Assembly: GCF_003967515.1 (NCBI RefSeq)
Contig: NZ_BIFQ01000002.1
Coordinates: 2,170,001 to 2,234,000, forward strand
Origin: Dictyobacter aurantiacus
Lineage (GTDB): Bacteria; Chloroflexota; Ktedonobacteria; Ktedonobacterales; Ktedonobacteraceae
Direction of reading: 5' to 3'
DNA length: 64,000 bases
A program made the position numbers and the translations under genes. The notes under the pieces are model-generated. The model worked only from the letters and a program-made list of their open reading frames with translations, had not been told where the DNA came from and searched no databases. Shown piece after piece: positions 34,466-43,581 of this stretch (the first letter of the stretch is position 1; every line of letters starts with the position of its first letter).

Positions 34466-35473
34466 TTAATTCTCTTGCTCGCTATAGTGACTGAAGCGAA
34501 TTGATGCAAGTACAAAAAGCGTCAGGATTAACGTGATGACAAAGACGGTCACTGACAATGCTGAGGCATAGCCATAATCATTGGAGATAAAGGCACGCCG
34601 GTAAATGTAGGTCAGAAACACGGCCAGGCTATTGTGATAGCCAAGGGGATTGCCGGTACTGACAGTTCCCTGACTGGAAGCAAAGACCAGCGGGGTTTCA
34701 AAAACCTGGATATGTCCGATGAGGGTCAGAATGGTATTGAAGACGATAACCGGCGAAAGCAGGGGGACCGTAATCCGCCAGAAGGTAGACCATTTTCCGG
34801 CTCCGTCAATTCTTGCCGCCTCGTAGTATGTCTCCGAAATGCCTTTTAAGCCGGCTAGAAAGATCAACATGGTGCCACCGATAAACCAGACGTTGACCAG
34901 GATCATTGCTATTACGCCGATCCAGGGACGGCTGTAATCGCCCAGCCAGTTGACGGGCGCGATGTGAAATAGTCCGAGAAAGACGTTCGCCAGGCCGTTG
35001 TCTCCCGCGGCGAAGATCGCCTTAAAGAGCTTCGCGATCGCCACACCGACCAGGAGGCTGGGAATATACAAAACCGTACGGAAGAAATGGTTTCCGGGGA
35101 ACTTCTGGTTGAGTAGTAGTGCCAGCCCCAGCCCGCCTACAATGCTGATGATGGTTGAGCAGAGCACGTAGACCACCATGTTTATACAGGCCTGTAAAAA
35201 GATCGGATCACGCGTCAGAATATCCTGGTAATTCTTGAAACCGATCCAGGTCGGATCATTGAACAGATTAAATTTGGTGAAGCTATAGTAGAAGGTCTGG
35301 GTAATTGGCCACAGTCCCAGCAGCAAAAAGCCAATCAGCCAGGGACTGATATAGAGATAGCCTTTCAGATCTTCGCTGCGCCACAGTCGCTGAAAAAAAT
35401 TCGGCCGTTTGTAGCCTTGTGAAGACGAGCGACTGGACAATGGCGGTTGACGTTGTTGTGACGTAGATATCAT
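34466..35473 (-). CDS. ABC sugar transporter permease (MalF type)
   Basis: 335 aa with six to seven membrane helices after a polar Ser/Gln/Arg-rich N-terminus. The EAA loop is ISETYYEAARIDGAGKWSTFWRITVPLLSPV. It is the first permease of a CUT1 carbohydrate importer; it lies about 150 bases from the MalG-type gene and 190 bases after the binding-protein gene. Confidence 0.93.
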   Translation of the reverse strand: MISTSQQRQPPLSSRSSSQGYKRPNFFQRLWRSEDLKGYLYISPWLIGFLLLGLWPITQTFYYSFTKFNLFNDPTWIGFKNYQDILTRDPIFLQACINMVVYVLCSTIISIVGGLGLALLLNQKFPGNHFFRTVLYIPSLLVGVAIAKLFKAIFAAGDNGLANVFLGLFHIAPVNWLGDYSRPWIGVIAMILVNVWFIGGTMLIFLAGLKGISETYYEAARIDGAGKWSTFWRITVPLLSPVIVFNTILTLIGHIQVFETPLVFASSQGTVSTGNPLGYHNSLAVFLTYIYRRAFISNDYGYASALSVTVFVITLILTLFVLASIRFSHYSEQEN

Positions 35474-35566
35474 GAACCAGTTCTCTTTCTAACGGAGTAT
35501 TGGATCCCCAGCTTGATCGCTCTTTCTTTGCATAAGCTTGAACGCAATAGAGCACAACGTTTTCGC

Positions 35567-35633
35567 CTGGTGGTACGCACAATGTCTGTGGGTGTACCAC
35601 CAGTTACAAGGGGTGCGGGCGCTCTAAGCGCCC
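35567..35633 (-). promoter_or_regulatory. Two hairpins between binding-protein and permease genes
   Basis: CTGGTGGTAC (35567-35576) pairs with GTACCACCAG (35594-35603), and GGGCGCT pairs with AGCGCCC (35617-35633). Stem-loops in this position commonly stabilise the binding-protein part of the mRNA so that it is made in excess over the permeases; that role is inferred. Confidence 0.55.
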
Positions 35634-35666
35634 ATCCACACCGTTTCGGTGCACGTATACCGTGGG

Positions 35667-36968
35667 CTAGGCAGAGGCGAGGATTGAATTGCCCTGCTGC
35701 TCTATTTTGGCCGCAGCCTGGGTCGGCGTTAATTTTCCCGCCATCAGGTCGGTGATAATATCGCCGATGGTGGTGGAAAGCTGGTCCTTCGTCGTCATCA
35801 AGCTCGGCTGGAAGGACTGGAAGGCTGTCGTCATGGTCGGTGCGAATTTCGATGGCTGCAGATAGCTGTCCAACTGTGAGAAGGCCTGCTTCTCAGCGGG
35901 GATATCGCTGAATTTCGCGAAGCTGATCTCGGGATTCGTCTGCGTAGCCCACTTCAGAAATTCCCAGGCCGCCTGCTGGTTCTTGCTATTTTTGTAGACA
36001 GCCAGGGAGTTGACGCCACCGGTGATGACCGGCTGCTTGATCGTAAAGATCGGGGTGATGCCATAGTTAGGATTTTTCGCCATATCCGAGAAGAGCCAGG
36101 GACCGACACGGGCGAAGGCGATCTTCCCTGTATCCAGTGCGCCGAGGTCAAAGGACCAGGGACCATTGTTCAGCTCATTATAAGGAGGTGCCATCTTCTC
36201 GGTGAACAGGCTCTGGTAATCTGTCAACCCCTGGATGCCCTCGGGTGTATTGATCGTGACCTTGCTCGGGTTGACCGGATTGTCAAAGGTCTTGCCACCG
36301 TTCATGCGCACAAACATGTCATAGTCCAGAATGTCGTCTGGGTTGATGGCATACTGTACGCCCTTGCCGTTCTGGATCTTTGTCAGCTTTTTCGCCATAG
36401 CCTTGAACTCATCAAAGGTCATCGCTTTTACCGGATCAGGAGCTGGAACGCCCGCCGCGTCGAGCAACGCTTTATTGTAGCCCAGGACAGAGATCGAGGT
36501 GCCAATTGGGAGGGCAAAAGTTTTACCACTCCACTGGCTCAACGTAAGGGCAGCCGGACTCAAAGACTTGGATGCATCGTTGTAATCGGAGAATGTAGTC
36601 AGATCGGTTAAGGCGCCGCTATCGAAATAGGGAGCCGCCATGCCGCTGGACATACCAATGATATCATAAGCATTGCCACCAGCAGTGGTGGTCTTTAACT
36701 TATCCCAGTAGTTGCCCCAGGGGAGGATCTCCGGCTTTACATGAATGTTGGCATGGGCTTTTTCGAAATCCTTAATCCAGGCCTTCATGGCATTATCTTT
36801 CGCCGGGGTGTTGCTCCACCAGCCAAAGGTCAGGGTGACAGGACCTGAATTAGAATTGCCACCAGAACCGCCGCCGCAGGCAGCCAGCAGGCTTCCACCC
36901 ACTCCAGCCGCCATCGCGACTTTTCCACTCTGTGTGATAAAGCGCCGTCGTGACATTGAAAAATCCAT
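35667..36968 (-). CDS. Sugar ABC transporter substrate-binding lipoprotein (Tat signal)
   Basis: 433 aa from the ATG at 36968, which follows AAGGAGTG; the frame running up to 37106 adds an implausible hydrophobic leader. The N-terminus has a twin-arginine motif (SRRRFIT) and a lipobox LLAAC followed by a Gly/Ser/Asn linker, so it is exported folded and anchored to the membrane. The body matches family 1 extracellular solute-binding proteins (TLTFGWWSNTPAKDNAMKAW..., GTSISVLGYNKALLDAAGVP). It delivers a carbohydrate to the two permeases encoded downstream. Confidence 0.93.
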   Translation of the reverse strand: MDFSMSRRRFITQSGKVAMAAGVGGSLLAACGGGSGGNSNSGPVTLTFGWWSNTPAKDNAMKAWIKDFEKAHANIHVKPEILPWGNYWDKLKTTTAGGNAYDIIGMSSGMAAPYFDSGALTDLTTFSDYNDASKSLSPAALTLSQWSGKTFALPIGTSISVLGYNKALLDAAGVPAPDPVKAMTFDEFKAMAKKLTKIQNGKGVQYAINPDDILDYDMFVRMNGGKTFDNPVNPSKVTINTPEGIQGLTDYQSLFTEKMAPPYNELNNGPWSFDLGALDTGKIAFARVGPWLFSDMAKNPNYGITPIFTIKQPVITGGVNSLAVYKNSKNQQAAWEFLKWATQTNPEISFAKFSDIPAEKQAFSQLDSYLQPSKFAPTMTTAFQSFQPSLMTTKDQLSTTIGDIITDLMAGKLTPTQAAAKIEQQGNSILASA

Positions 36969-37080
36969 ATGAATCACTCCTTCGTGTAAATAAAAATGGA
37001 CTCGAACGCAGCCAAAAACTTGGTAGGACAAAATGTCAACCGTAAGTGTAAGCAACAACGTTGTATAGATAAGGATGTGG

Positions 37081-37108
37081 TTTTGCGAATGAAACCCCAT
37101 TCGCAAAA
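37081..37108 (-). promoter_or_regulatory. Possible operator of the sugar operon
   Basis: TTTTGCGAATG and CATTCGCAAAA, perfect inverse repeats with a 6-base spacer, about 110 bases upstream of the binding-protein start and just after the LacI-type regulator gene. A site for that regulator is a plausible guess. Confidence 0.45.
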
Positions 37109-37183
37109 GGGAGCATCCCCGTCTGGCATGTTATGCATTTTTTGTTTGCGCGACTGGTGGTATGTGCTGTTTAATGAAAGGGA

Positions 37184-38248
37184 TTATGAATGGCTGATAC
37201 GACGTACGGAATCGCGTTGAATCAATTCAACCTCCAGGATATTACAGATGCTGGTGTCAAATGGATCATTACCCTGTTCAAGGAGCCGCCTTACTGCTAC
37301 CGCCCCCATCGCCTCTTTTTTGATGCGGATGGTCGTCAGGGCTGGCGTCAAATGTTCAACCAATACGATATCGTCAAAACCGACGACGGAGATGTCTTCG
37401 GGCAGGTGATAACCCGCCTGCCGTAGGGCCTTCATCGCGCCAATGGCGATCTCGTCGTTAGCACAAAAAAGCGCTGTAAATGCTGCTTTACGTTCCAGCA
37501 ATCGCTGGCAGGCCTGATAGCCACCATCGATGCCAAAGCTACCATTATCGATTAAATCATAGTTGACGGGTATCCCTGCATCCAGCAGGGCTGTACGATA
37601 CCCGGCGCTGCGCCGTTCAAATGTGTAGATAGTGTCGACCGGTCTTGGTCCGGGCATAACGGGACCACCAATAAAGGCGATCTCGCGATGACCATTATCG
37701 ATCAGGTGATTGACCGCTGTTCGGGCGCCTTCAAAATTATCACTCAATACCGAGTTGACAGAAAGGCCAGGAACATAGTTATCGACCAGCATAAGGGGTA
37801 TATCAAGACTCTTTAATACCGCAACCGTCTCCCGCTCGGCAGGTCCCACCATCAAAATGCCACCCAGTTTCATCTCCTGAACTGTCGAGTAGAGCTCCTG
37901 AGGATTTTGAATCAGTTCTTCGATGGATCTGTATGTTACTTTGATATTGGAACGGCGAGCCTCTTGCTCGACGCCGTTTAAGATATGGGTCCAGAATGGA
38001 TTGCTGATGGTTGCACTACTATCGGCAAGATCTCCATAGAGAAATCCGATTTCTTTGATCGCGCGTGCCCCTGTACGTGGAGGTTCGGGGCTCACGATAC
38101 GATCATAGCCCAGTTCCGCTGCCGCCTTCAATACCCGATCGCGTATCTCCTCTGAGACGTTACTGTGGTTATTAAATACGCGCGAAACGGTGCCGACTGA
38201 GACATCCGCTTTACGAGCAACATCTTTCACTGTGACCGAGCCAATCAC
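37184..38248 (-). CDS. LacI family transcriptional regulator
   Basis: 354 aa. The N-terminal HTH and hinge are typical (TVKDVARKADVSVGTVSRVFNNHSNVSEEIRDRVLKAAAELGY), followed by a periplasmic-binding-protein-like sensor domain (FLYGDLADSSATISNPFWTHILNG, ALFCANDEIAIGAMKALRQAG). It is transcribed in the same direction as, and just before, the sugar transporter genes and most likely controls them in response to the imported sugar. Palindromes both upstream and downstream of the gene are candidate sites. Confidence 0.95.
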   Translation of the reverse strand: MIGSVTVKDVARKADVSVGTVSRVFNNHSNVSEEIRDRVLKAAAELGYDRIVSPEPPRTGARAIKEIGFLYGDLADSSATISNPFWTHILNGVEQEARRSNIKVTYRSIEELIQNPQELYSTVQEMKLGGILMVGPAERETVAVLKSLDIPLMLVDNYVPGLSVNSVLSDNFEGARTAVNHLIDNGHREIAFIGGPVMPGPRPVDTIYTFERRSAGYRTALLDAGIPVNYDLIDNGSFGIDGGYQACQRLLERKAAFTALFCANDEIAIGAMKALRQAGYHLPEDISVVGFDDIVLVEHLTPALTTIRIKKEAMGAVAVRRLLEQGNDPFDTSICNILEVELIQRDSVRRISHS

Positions 38249-38309
38249 ACATTTATCCCTTCTTCATGTGCTAGTGACAGGTGGTCACTGCAAGGCCAAT
38301 TCATTGCTT

Positions 38310-38336
38310 ATTCAATGAAATTAACTTTGTTTCATT
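38310..38336 (-). promoter_or_regulatory. Inverted repeat upstream of lacI-type gene
   Basis: TCAATGAAA and TTTCATTGA with a 9-base spacer; a further TTCATTG/CAATGAA pair overlaps at 38299-38318. Repeated CAATGAA half-sites in the leader suggest autoregulation. Confidence 0.45.
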
Positions 38337-38390
38337 GATGAAAATAATACAGCCATTTAACATAAAAGTCAATACATTAATGGCGCGAAT

Positions 38391-38412
38391 GCGAACTTGC
38401 TAGCAAATTCGC
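38391..38412. promoter_or_regulatory. 22-bp near-perfect palindrome
   Basis: GCGAACTTGCT|AGCAAATTCGC, 10 of 11 pairs. Form and place, upstream of the LacI-type gene, fit a LacI-family operator; GCGAA is shared with the site at 37081-37108. Confidence 0.45.
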
Positions 38413-38466
38413 TACCTGCCAACAGCATAAGCGATATCTAACAGATTGTAAAGAGGTAACCGAACT

Positions 38467-38609
38467 GTAGGTGCCGGGCTTGCCCCGGCTTTCCCGTTCC
38501 CGGATGCTCACGTTTCCTTCAATACATGACCGTCCCCAGGAAAAGATGTTACCGTTGGGGAAACGCGCATGTTCGGGAACGGGAAAGCCGGGGCAAGTCC
38601 GGCACCTAC
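38467..38609. repeat. 143-bp palindromic element (MITE-like)
   Basis: Ends GTAGGTGCCGG and CCGGCACCTAC; arms of about 36 bp match with one mismatch, then a less regular centre that can still pair (CGTTTCC with GGAAACG). It is unrelated to the modular repeat family. It lies between the divergent LacI-type regulator and the copper ATPase gene, where it separates their promoters. Confidence 0.75.
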
Positions 38610-38682
38610 GGGTTGGTTTGCGGTGTTCATCAATGAAAATTCATCGCGTTCATTTGAATGGGCGGTGATCTCCAGGCCAAGG

Positions 38683-38711
38683 TTGACAAATCTGGCTGGA
38701 AAGCATATATT
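38683..38711 (+). promoter_or_regulatory. Promoter of the copper ATPase gene
   Basis: TTGACA at 38683-38688, 17-base spacer, TATATT at 38706-38711. Confidence 0.7.
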
Positions 38712-38716
38712 CAATG

Positions 38717-38744
38717 TATACCCACCCCAGGGGGTAGGGGTGTA
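38717..38744 (+). promoter_or_regulatory. CsoR-like copper-responsive operator
   Basis: TATACCCACCCC followed by AGGGGGTAGGGGTGTA: a G/C-tract pseudo-palindrome of the kind bound by CsoR repressors, located at the expected transcription start. No csoR gene is in the window. Confidence 0.55.
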
Positions 38745-38769
38745 TTGTTTATGATGAAAGGGCAACTCG

Positions 38770-41394
38770 ATGGCTATTGAAGCAGAGAACTCCTTGGATA
38801 ATAATAGAGATTCGAGTGTACAGCCGCTTGATGGTCAGGCGACTTTCGCCGTTGAGGGCATGACCTGTGCCTCGTGCGCGATGCGTATCGAGAAAGGGTT
38901 GAAAAAATTGCCTGGTGTGCAGGATGCCCAGGTCAATCTGGCCACTGAAAAAGCTACCGTCACGTATAATGCCGCTCAGGTTGGGACGGAGCAAATGGTG
39001 CAGAAAGTGGACGCGCTGGGCTACAGGGCGACCCCACTGGTGGTCAATGCTCCTCCGGCGGCGGGTGCCGCTGATGTTCATGCCGATTTACAGGGAACGG
39101 ATTTCGTGCTAGAAGGTATGACCTGTGCCTCGTGCGCGATGCGTATTGAGAAAGGGCTGAAGAAGTTGCCCGGCGTGCAGGATGCCCAGGTCAATCTGGC
39201 TACTGAACGCGGCAAGGTGTTGTACGATCCTGCGCAGGTCAGCGTAGAACAGATGGTACAAAAAGTGGATGCGTTGGGTTATAAAGCCATTCCACTGGCT
39301 GCTCCAGCGCAACAGGCGACGCAGCCTACCGCCGTAACAGAAAAGCCAGCCCCACCCGTTGCGGGTCAGGATACGCAGCGTGAGCAGCGCCGTACAGCTG
39401 AACTGGTCAGGAAAAGAAACCTGCTCCTGCTTGGTATCGTGCTAACCATTCCGGTAGCTATTCTTAACATGTTCTTCATGAATCGTTTCACCGGTGAAAA
39501 TGTGTTCCTTTTTCTCCTGACTACCCCTGTCTGGGCACTGGTTGGTTGGGAATTCCATCGTGGTGCGCTCAAGACGTTGCGTCATGGTAGCGCCAACATG
39601 GATACGTTGATCTCGTTGGGATCGACGGCCGCATATCTTATAAGTATTGTAGCCACCGTTTCCCCTCGTCTGGTTGGTGCCATGACCTTCTATGATACGG
39701 CTGCCCTGATCATTACGTTGATCTACCTGGGTAAGTATCTGGAGGCCCGCGCCAAAGGGCAGACGAATGAGGCGATTAAGAAGTTAATGGGATTGCAGGC
39801 CCGCACCGCCCATGTCCTGCGCAATGGCGAAGAGATAGAACTGCCGGTTGAGCGTGTGCAGGTTGGTGATGAGCTGATTGTACGGCCTGGCGAGAAGATT
39901 CCGCTGGATGGCCAGGTTACCTCTGGCCTGTCGGCGGTTGATGAGGCGATGATTACCGGTGAGAGTATGCCGGTTGAGAAGACTATTGGTGATAGCGTTA
40001 TCGGCGCGACCGTGAACCAGCGTGGGCTGCTGCGCGTGCAGGTGACGCATGTGGGCGCTGATACCATGCTGGCCAGCATTATTCGCATGGTTGAGCAGGC
40101 GCAGGGATCGAAGGCCCCTATTCAGCGACTGGCCGATAAGATCTCAAGTATCTTTGTGCCGGTGGTGCTGGTGATAGCCAGTTTGACCTTCATCGCCTGG
40201 GCGATCGTTGGAAATCTGGTTACACCTGCTCCTGGTGCTATGGATATGGCGATGGCCAGTAATCCCTGGATTACAGCCCTGGTGGCGGCGGTAGCGGTCC
40301 TGGTTGTGGCCTGCCCATGTGCACTGGGACTGGCGACGCCTACCGCGATCATGGTCGGTACGGGCAGGGGAGCCGAGCAGGGTATCTTGATTAAAGGTGG
40401 CGAGAGCCTGGAGCGCATTCAGGCGGTGGATGCTGTGCTGCTGGATAAAACCGGTACGATCACACGTGGTAAACCAGAGTTGACCGATGTGGTTGCGTTG
40501 CCAGATGTGGAGGTAGATGTGATGCTGCGCCTGGCCGCCAGTGCCGAGCAGGGATCTGAGCATCCGCTGGCAACAGCTTTGATCGAAGGTGCTCGGGCAC
40601 GCGGTATCACCCTGGCTAAACAACCTGAAACATTTGTAGCCCTGGCCGGGCGTGGTTTACAGGCGACCGTTGAGGGGCATTCCGTACTGGTGGGGACCCG
40701 TACCCTGCTCAAGGAGCAGGGCATCTCTTCCGACTCATTGTCTGGACAGATGACCCTGGTGGAAGAGCAGGGTAAGACCGCTATGTTGATCGCTATTGAT
40801 CAGCGGGCCGTTGGCGTGGTTGGCGTCGCCGATACCGTTAAAGCTGGCTCATCGGAAGCCGTTGCGAAGCTCCAGCAGCAAGGTTTAAGCGTCTGGATGA
40901 TTACCGGAGATAATTTGTTGACCGCGCAGGCCATTGCCGATGAGGTCGGGATCGCCCCTGAACACATTCTGGCTGAGGTGTTACCTGAGGATAAGGCTAA
41001 CCAGGTCAAACGCTTACAGGAACAGGGACTGGTGGTGGCATTCGCTGGGGACGGTATCAATGATGCCCCGGCCCTGGTTCAGGCCGACGCCGGTATTGCC
41101 ATGGGCACCGGGACAGACATCGCTATGGAGGCCTCTGATATTACACTGGTGAAGGGAAACCTGCAGAGTATCGTCACGGCCCTGAGCCTCTCACGCTCGA
41201 CCATGCGTACCATCAAGCAAAATCTCTTCTGGGCTTTTGCTTACAACGTCATTCTTATCCCAACGGCGATCCTCTCACCATTGATCCCTTTCTTAAGAGA
41301 GCAGGCGCCCATCTTTGCCGCCGCGGCAATGGCCCTCTCCTCGGTAACTGTTGTTAGCAACTCTCTGCGCCTGCGCCGTTTCGGCAAGCGCTAA
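38770..41394 (+). CDS. copA: Copper-translocating P-type ATPase with two HMA domains
   Basis: 874-aa P1B-type ATPase that pumps copper (I) out of the cell. Two N-terminal heavy-metal domains carry CASC at Cys33/36 and Cys119/122 and are nearly identical to each other. Then come eight membrane helices, the actuator TGES (397-400), the metal-binding CPC (515-517) that marks Cu/Ag pumps, the phosphorylated Asp559 in DKTGT, the HP motif (599-600) and GDGINDAP (760-767). The promoter and CsoR-like box upstream fit copper induction. AAAGGG precedes the ATG. No copper chaperone or regulator is adjacent. Confidence 0.96.
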   Translation: MAIEAENSLDNNRDSSVQPLDGQATFAVEGMTCASCAMRIEKGLKKLPGVQDAQVNLATEKATVTYNAAQVGTEQMVQKVDALGYRATPLVVNAPPAAGAADVHADLQGTDFVLEGMTCASCAMRIEKGLKKLPGVQDAQVNLATERGKVLYDPAQVSVEQMVQKVDALGYKAIPLAAPAQQATQPTAVTEKPAPPVAGQDTQREQRRTAELVRKRNLLLLGIVLTIPVAILNMFFMNRFTGENVFLFLLTTPVWALVGWEFHRGALKTLRHGSANMDTLISLGSTAAYLISIVATVSPRLVGAMTFYDTAALIITLIYLGKYLEARAKGQTNEAIKKLMGLQARTAHVLRNGEEIELPVERVQVGDELIVRPGEKIPLDGQVTSGLSAVDEAMITGESMPVEKTIGDSVIGATVNQRGLLRVQVTHVGADTMLASIIRMVEQAQGSKAPIQRLADKISSIFVPVVLVIASLTFIAWAIVGNLVTPAPGAMDMAMASNPWITALVAAVAVLVVACPCALGLATPTAIMVGTGRGAEQGILIKGGESLERIQAVDAVLLDKTGTITRGKPELTDVVALPDVEVDVMLRLAASAEQGSEHPLATALIEGARARGITLAKQPETFVALAGRGLQATVEGHSVLVGTRTLLKEQGISSDSLSGQMTLVEEQGKTAMLIAIDQRAVGVVGVADTVKAGSSEAVAKLQQQGLSVWMITGDNLLTAQAIADEVGIAPEHILAEVLPEDKANQVKRLQEQGLVVAFAGDGINDAPALVQADAGIAMGTGTDIAMEASDITLVKGNLQSIVTALSLSRSTMRTIKQNLFWAFAYNVILIPTAILSPLIPFLREQAPIFAAAAMALSSVTVVSNSLRLRRFGKR

Positions 41395-41416
41395 TCTCTC
41401 AGTTATATCTGAGAGA
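41395..41416 (+). terminator. Hairpin after copA
   Basis: TCTCTCAG-TTATAT-CTGAGAGA right behind the copA stop. No T-tract; it may also be the terminal mini-hairpin of repeat copy F. Confidence 0.5.
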
Positions 41417-41423
41417 GTGCCTG

Positions 41424-41585
41424 ATGTGCAAGATGATCGCCTGTAGCGTGCTTGAGTTTTCACACCTGCGGTGCTCAAGGGTCCTATGTGTGTTGGTGCA
41501 TCGGGTGCGCAGATGCGCACCCGATGCACCAACACAAAAAACGAGTGCGGCCGCGTATGCGGACGCCCGTGCGGGGGTATTACAT
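41424..41585 (-). repeat. Modular palindromic repeat, copy F (prefix-hairpin-suffix, inverted)
   Basis: Read on the minus strand: prefix with GCGGCCGC (41547-41554), hairpin with 22-bp perfect arms at 41489-41510/41515-41536, loop AGAT on the plus strand, inner stem GGTGCATCGGGTGCGC, and a suffix containing TTGAGCACCGCAGGTGTGAA as in copy B. Confidence 0.9.
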
Positions 41586-41696
41586 GCTCCGATATGACTT
41601 TTTTCTATAAGGTAGCATTGGTGTTATAAAAATGTTATTCTTTTATTAGGCGATGAAATGTGCATTGTTGGATAGGAAAATGTGGGGAGGTAAGAT

Positions 41697-41999
41697 ATGT
41701 TATTCCACGAGCCAGATGACATTGAACCGTTTGCCACGCAAAGACAAGCACCTCTTCAGGAACTGGATCGAGAAGCCCGGCTTTTTAAGCAGCAACGCTA
41801 CCAGCTAGAGAAACAGCGCGCCCTGCTGGATCTCGAACGAAAAGAATTAGAGCAGCGTTTATCCGAATTAGATATCTCCTACGCCTTAATTGATGCTCTG
41901 TGGAAGCAACTGGATATCCGCGAAGCGATGCTGGCCACCGAATATGAAACAGTCTATCGAACTGGCAAAAGGCCGGGCCACTACATCCAGCATCAGTGA
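41697..41999 (+). CDS. Small coiled-coil protein
   Basis: 100 aa, family not recognised. Residues 20-65 form a strongly heptad-like, charged helix (LFKQQRYQLEKQRALLDLERKELEQRLSEL), so a coiled coil is expected. GGGGAGG lies 7 bases before the ATG. It stands alone, between copA and the acyl-CoA dehydrogenase gene. It could be a dimerising scaffold; nothing more can be said. Confidence 0.6.
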   Translation: MLFHEPDDIEPFATQRQAPLQELDREARLFKQQRYQLEKQRALLDLERKELEQRLSELDISYALIDALWKQLDIREAMLATEYETVYRTGKRPGHYIQHQ

Positions 42000-42303
42000 A
42001 CCGTACCTCTCAATGAAACCTGATTGCCTCGCTATTGGAATAGGTATCGTCCCTGATAGGGTGCCGGTTCATCTCCCAGGAGACTCAGAGAAGCTTTGAA
42101 CAAGCATGCGGCTCAACTTGCCTTTATTCAGGTGTTGCTGCTATCATACAAATATTCTGATGCATATCCATGTACTATTGGATATGTGCGTCTCCTCAGG
42201 TTGTGCGTCTTGCGAAAAATGAACAAGGAGCACAATGCCTGTATTCGTGTTGCCCCGCCTGGGATGAACGTCTGGCACACCTTTTTACGAGGGAGTAAAA
42301 AAC
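42000..42303. other. Gap before the acyl-CoA dehydrogenase operon
   Basis: No supported gene. A possible promoter is TTGCCT (42118-42123) with an extended -10 TGC-TATCAT (42139-42147), 18-base spacer, which would serve the acyl-CoA dehydrogenase/kinase operon. Confidence 0.4.
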
Positions 42304-43581
42304 ATGATTGACTTTAGCCTCTCGCCCGCATTGCTCGAATTGAAGAAGCGCACAGCCAGCTTTGTGCGTGATCATGTCATTCCTGAAGAGCGTTATTTGA
42401 ATGAGCATACGGGCCTGCCTGCCGAGAAACTGGCCGAGCTCCGGCGTAAGGCCCGTGAGGCTCATCTCTATGCTCCTCATGTGGATGAAGAATGGGGAGG
42501 CATGGGTCTGGATATGCGTGAGATGAGTGTGGTATTTGAGGAGGCTGGCCACAGTCTGTTGGGCCCGCTGGCCCTGAATTGTTCCGCTCCCGATGAGGGT
42601 AACATGCATCTCCTTGAGATGGTGGCAACGCAGGAGCAGAAAGAACGCTATCTGCGTCCCCTGGTCGCTGGCGATATTCATTCCTGCTTCGCGATGACTG
42701 AGCCTCCTCCCGGGGCTGGTACAGATCCTGCCTCATTGCGTACCGTTGCCACCCGGCGTGGTTCTGAATGGGTTATCAACGGTGATAAATGGTATATTAC
42801 CGGTGCTACAGGCGCGTCTTTCGCTATCTGTATGGCGCGTACAGATGATGGGGTGGAGCAGGGGGGACGTCAGCCGCGTGCCAGTATGTTCTTGATCGAT
42901 GCCGATAATCCAGGTTTTCAGATTGTGCGCGAGATCCCTTCATTGGATGCTCATTTTGTGGGAGGACATTGCGAGATCGCGCTGCGCGATTGTGTGGTAT
43001 CTGATGAAGCCGTTCTGGGGGCCGTTGGTGAGGGCTTTAGATATGCTCAGGTTCGCCTGGCTCCCGCTCGCCTGACCCATTGTATGCGCTGGCTGGGTGT
43101 GGCCCAGCGCTCCCTGGATATCGCCGCCCAGTACGCTAATACACGCGAGAGCTTCGGTCAGACGCTCGGGAAGCACCAGATGGTGGCCGAGATGCTGGCG
43201 GACTCGGCGACCGAGATACACGCCGCCCGCCTGATGATCTGGCATGCGGCCTGGGTACTGGATACCGGCGGTAAGGGTCGATATGAGACCTCTATGGCCA
43301 AGACGTATGTATCTGAGGTCGTGAATCGTGTGGTAGATCGGGCTTTACAGATCTGTGGTTCGCATGGTGTATCGATGGATCTGCCGCTGGCCCTTTTTTA
43401 TCGTAGCGTGCGCCCTTTCCGTATTTATGATGGCCCCTCGGAGATCCATCGCAGCGTTATTGCACGCCAGGTCTTAAAAGAGGCTGCTCTACGGGCCGAA
43501 GAAGATGAAACCGCTCGTGAAGGCCAGGCGCTTCCACAGCGGACGACCTCCTCCGATGCCAGCCAGGGAGGTGACCGATGA
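42304..43581 (+). CDS. Acyl-CoA dehydrogenase family protein
   Basis: 425-aa FAD-dependent acyl-CoA dehydrogenase with the three expected parts: N-terminal helices, middle beta domain (CFAMTEPPPGAGTDPASLRT, WVINGDKWYITGA) and C-terminal helices. The residue at the catalytic-base position is Asp in YDGPSEIHRSV instead of the Glu of medium-chain enzymes, as in the ACAD10/ACAD11-like group. Its last bases overlap the start of the kinase gene (ATGA), so the two proteins are translationally coupled. GAGG in GAGGGAG precedes the ATG. Confidence 0.92.
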   Translation: MIDFSLSPALLELKKRTASFVRDHVIPEERYLNEHTGLPAEKLAELRRKAREAHLYAPHVDEEWGGMGLDMREMSVVFEEAGHSLLGPLALNCSAPDEGNMHLLEMVATQEQKERYLRPLVAGDIHSCFAMTEPPPGAGTDPASLRTVATRRGSEWVINGDKWYITGATGASFAICMARTDDGVEQGGRQPRASMFLIDADNPGFQIVREIPSLDAHFVGGHCEIALRDCVVSDEAVLGAVGEGFRYAQVRLAPARLTHCMRWLGVAQRSLDIAAQYANTRESFGQTLGKHQMVAEMLADSATEIHAARLMIWHAAWVLDTGGKGRYETSMAKTYVSEVVNRVVDRALQICGSHGVSMDLPLALFYRSVRPFRIYDGPSEIHRSVIARQVLKEAALRAEEDETAREGQALPQRTTSSDASQGGDR

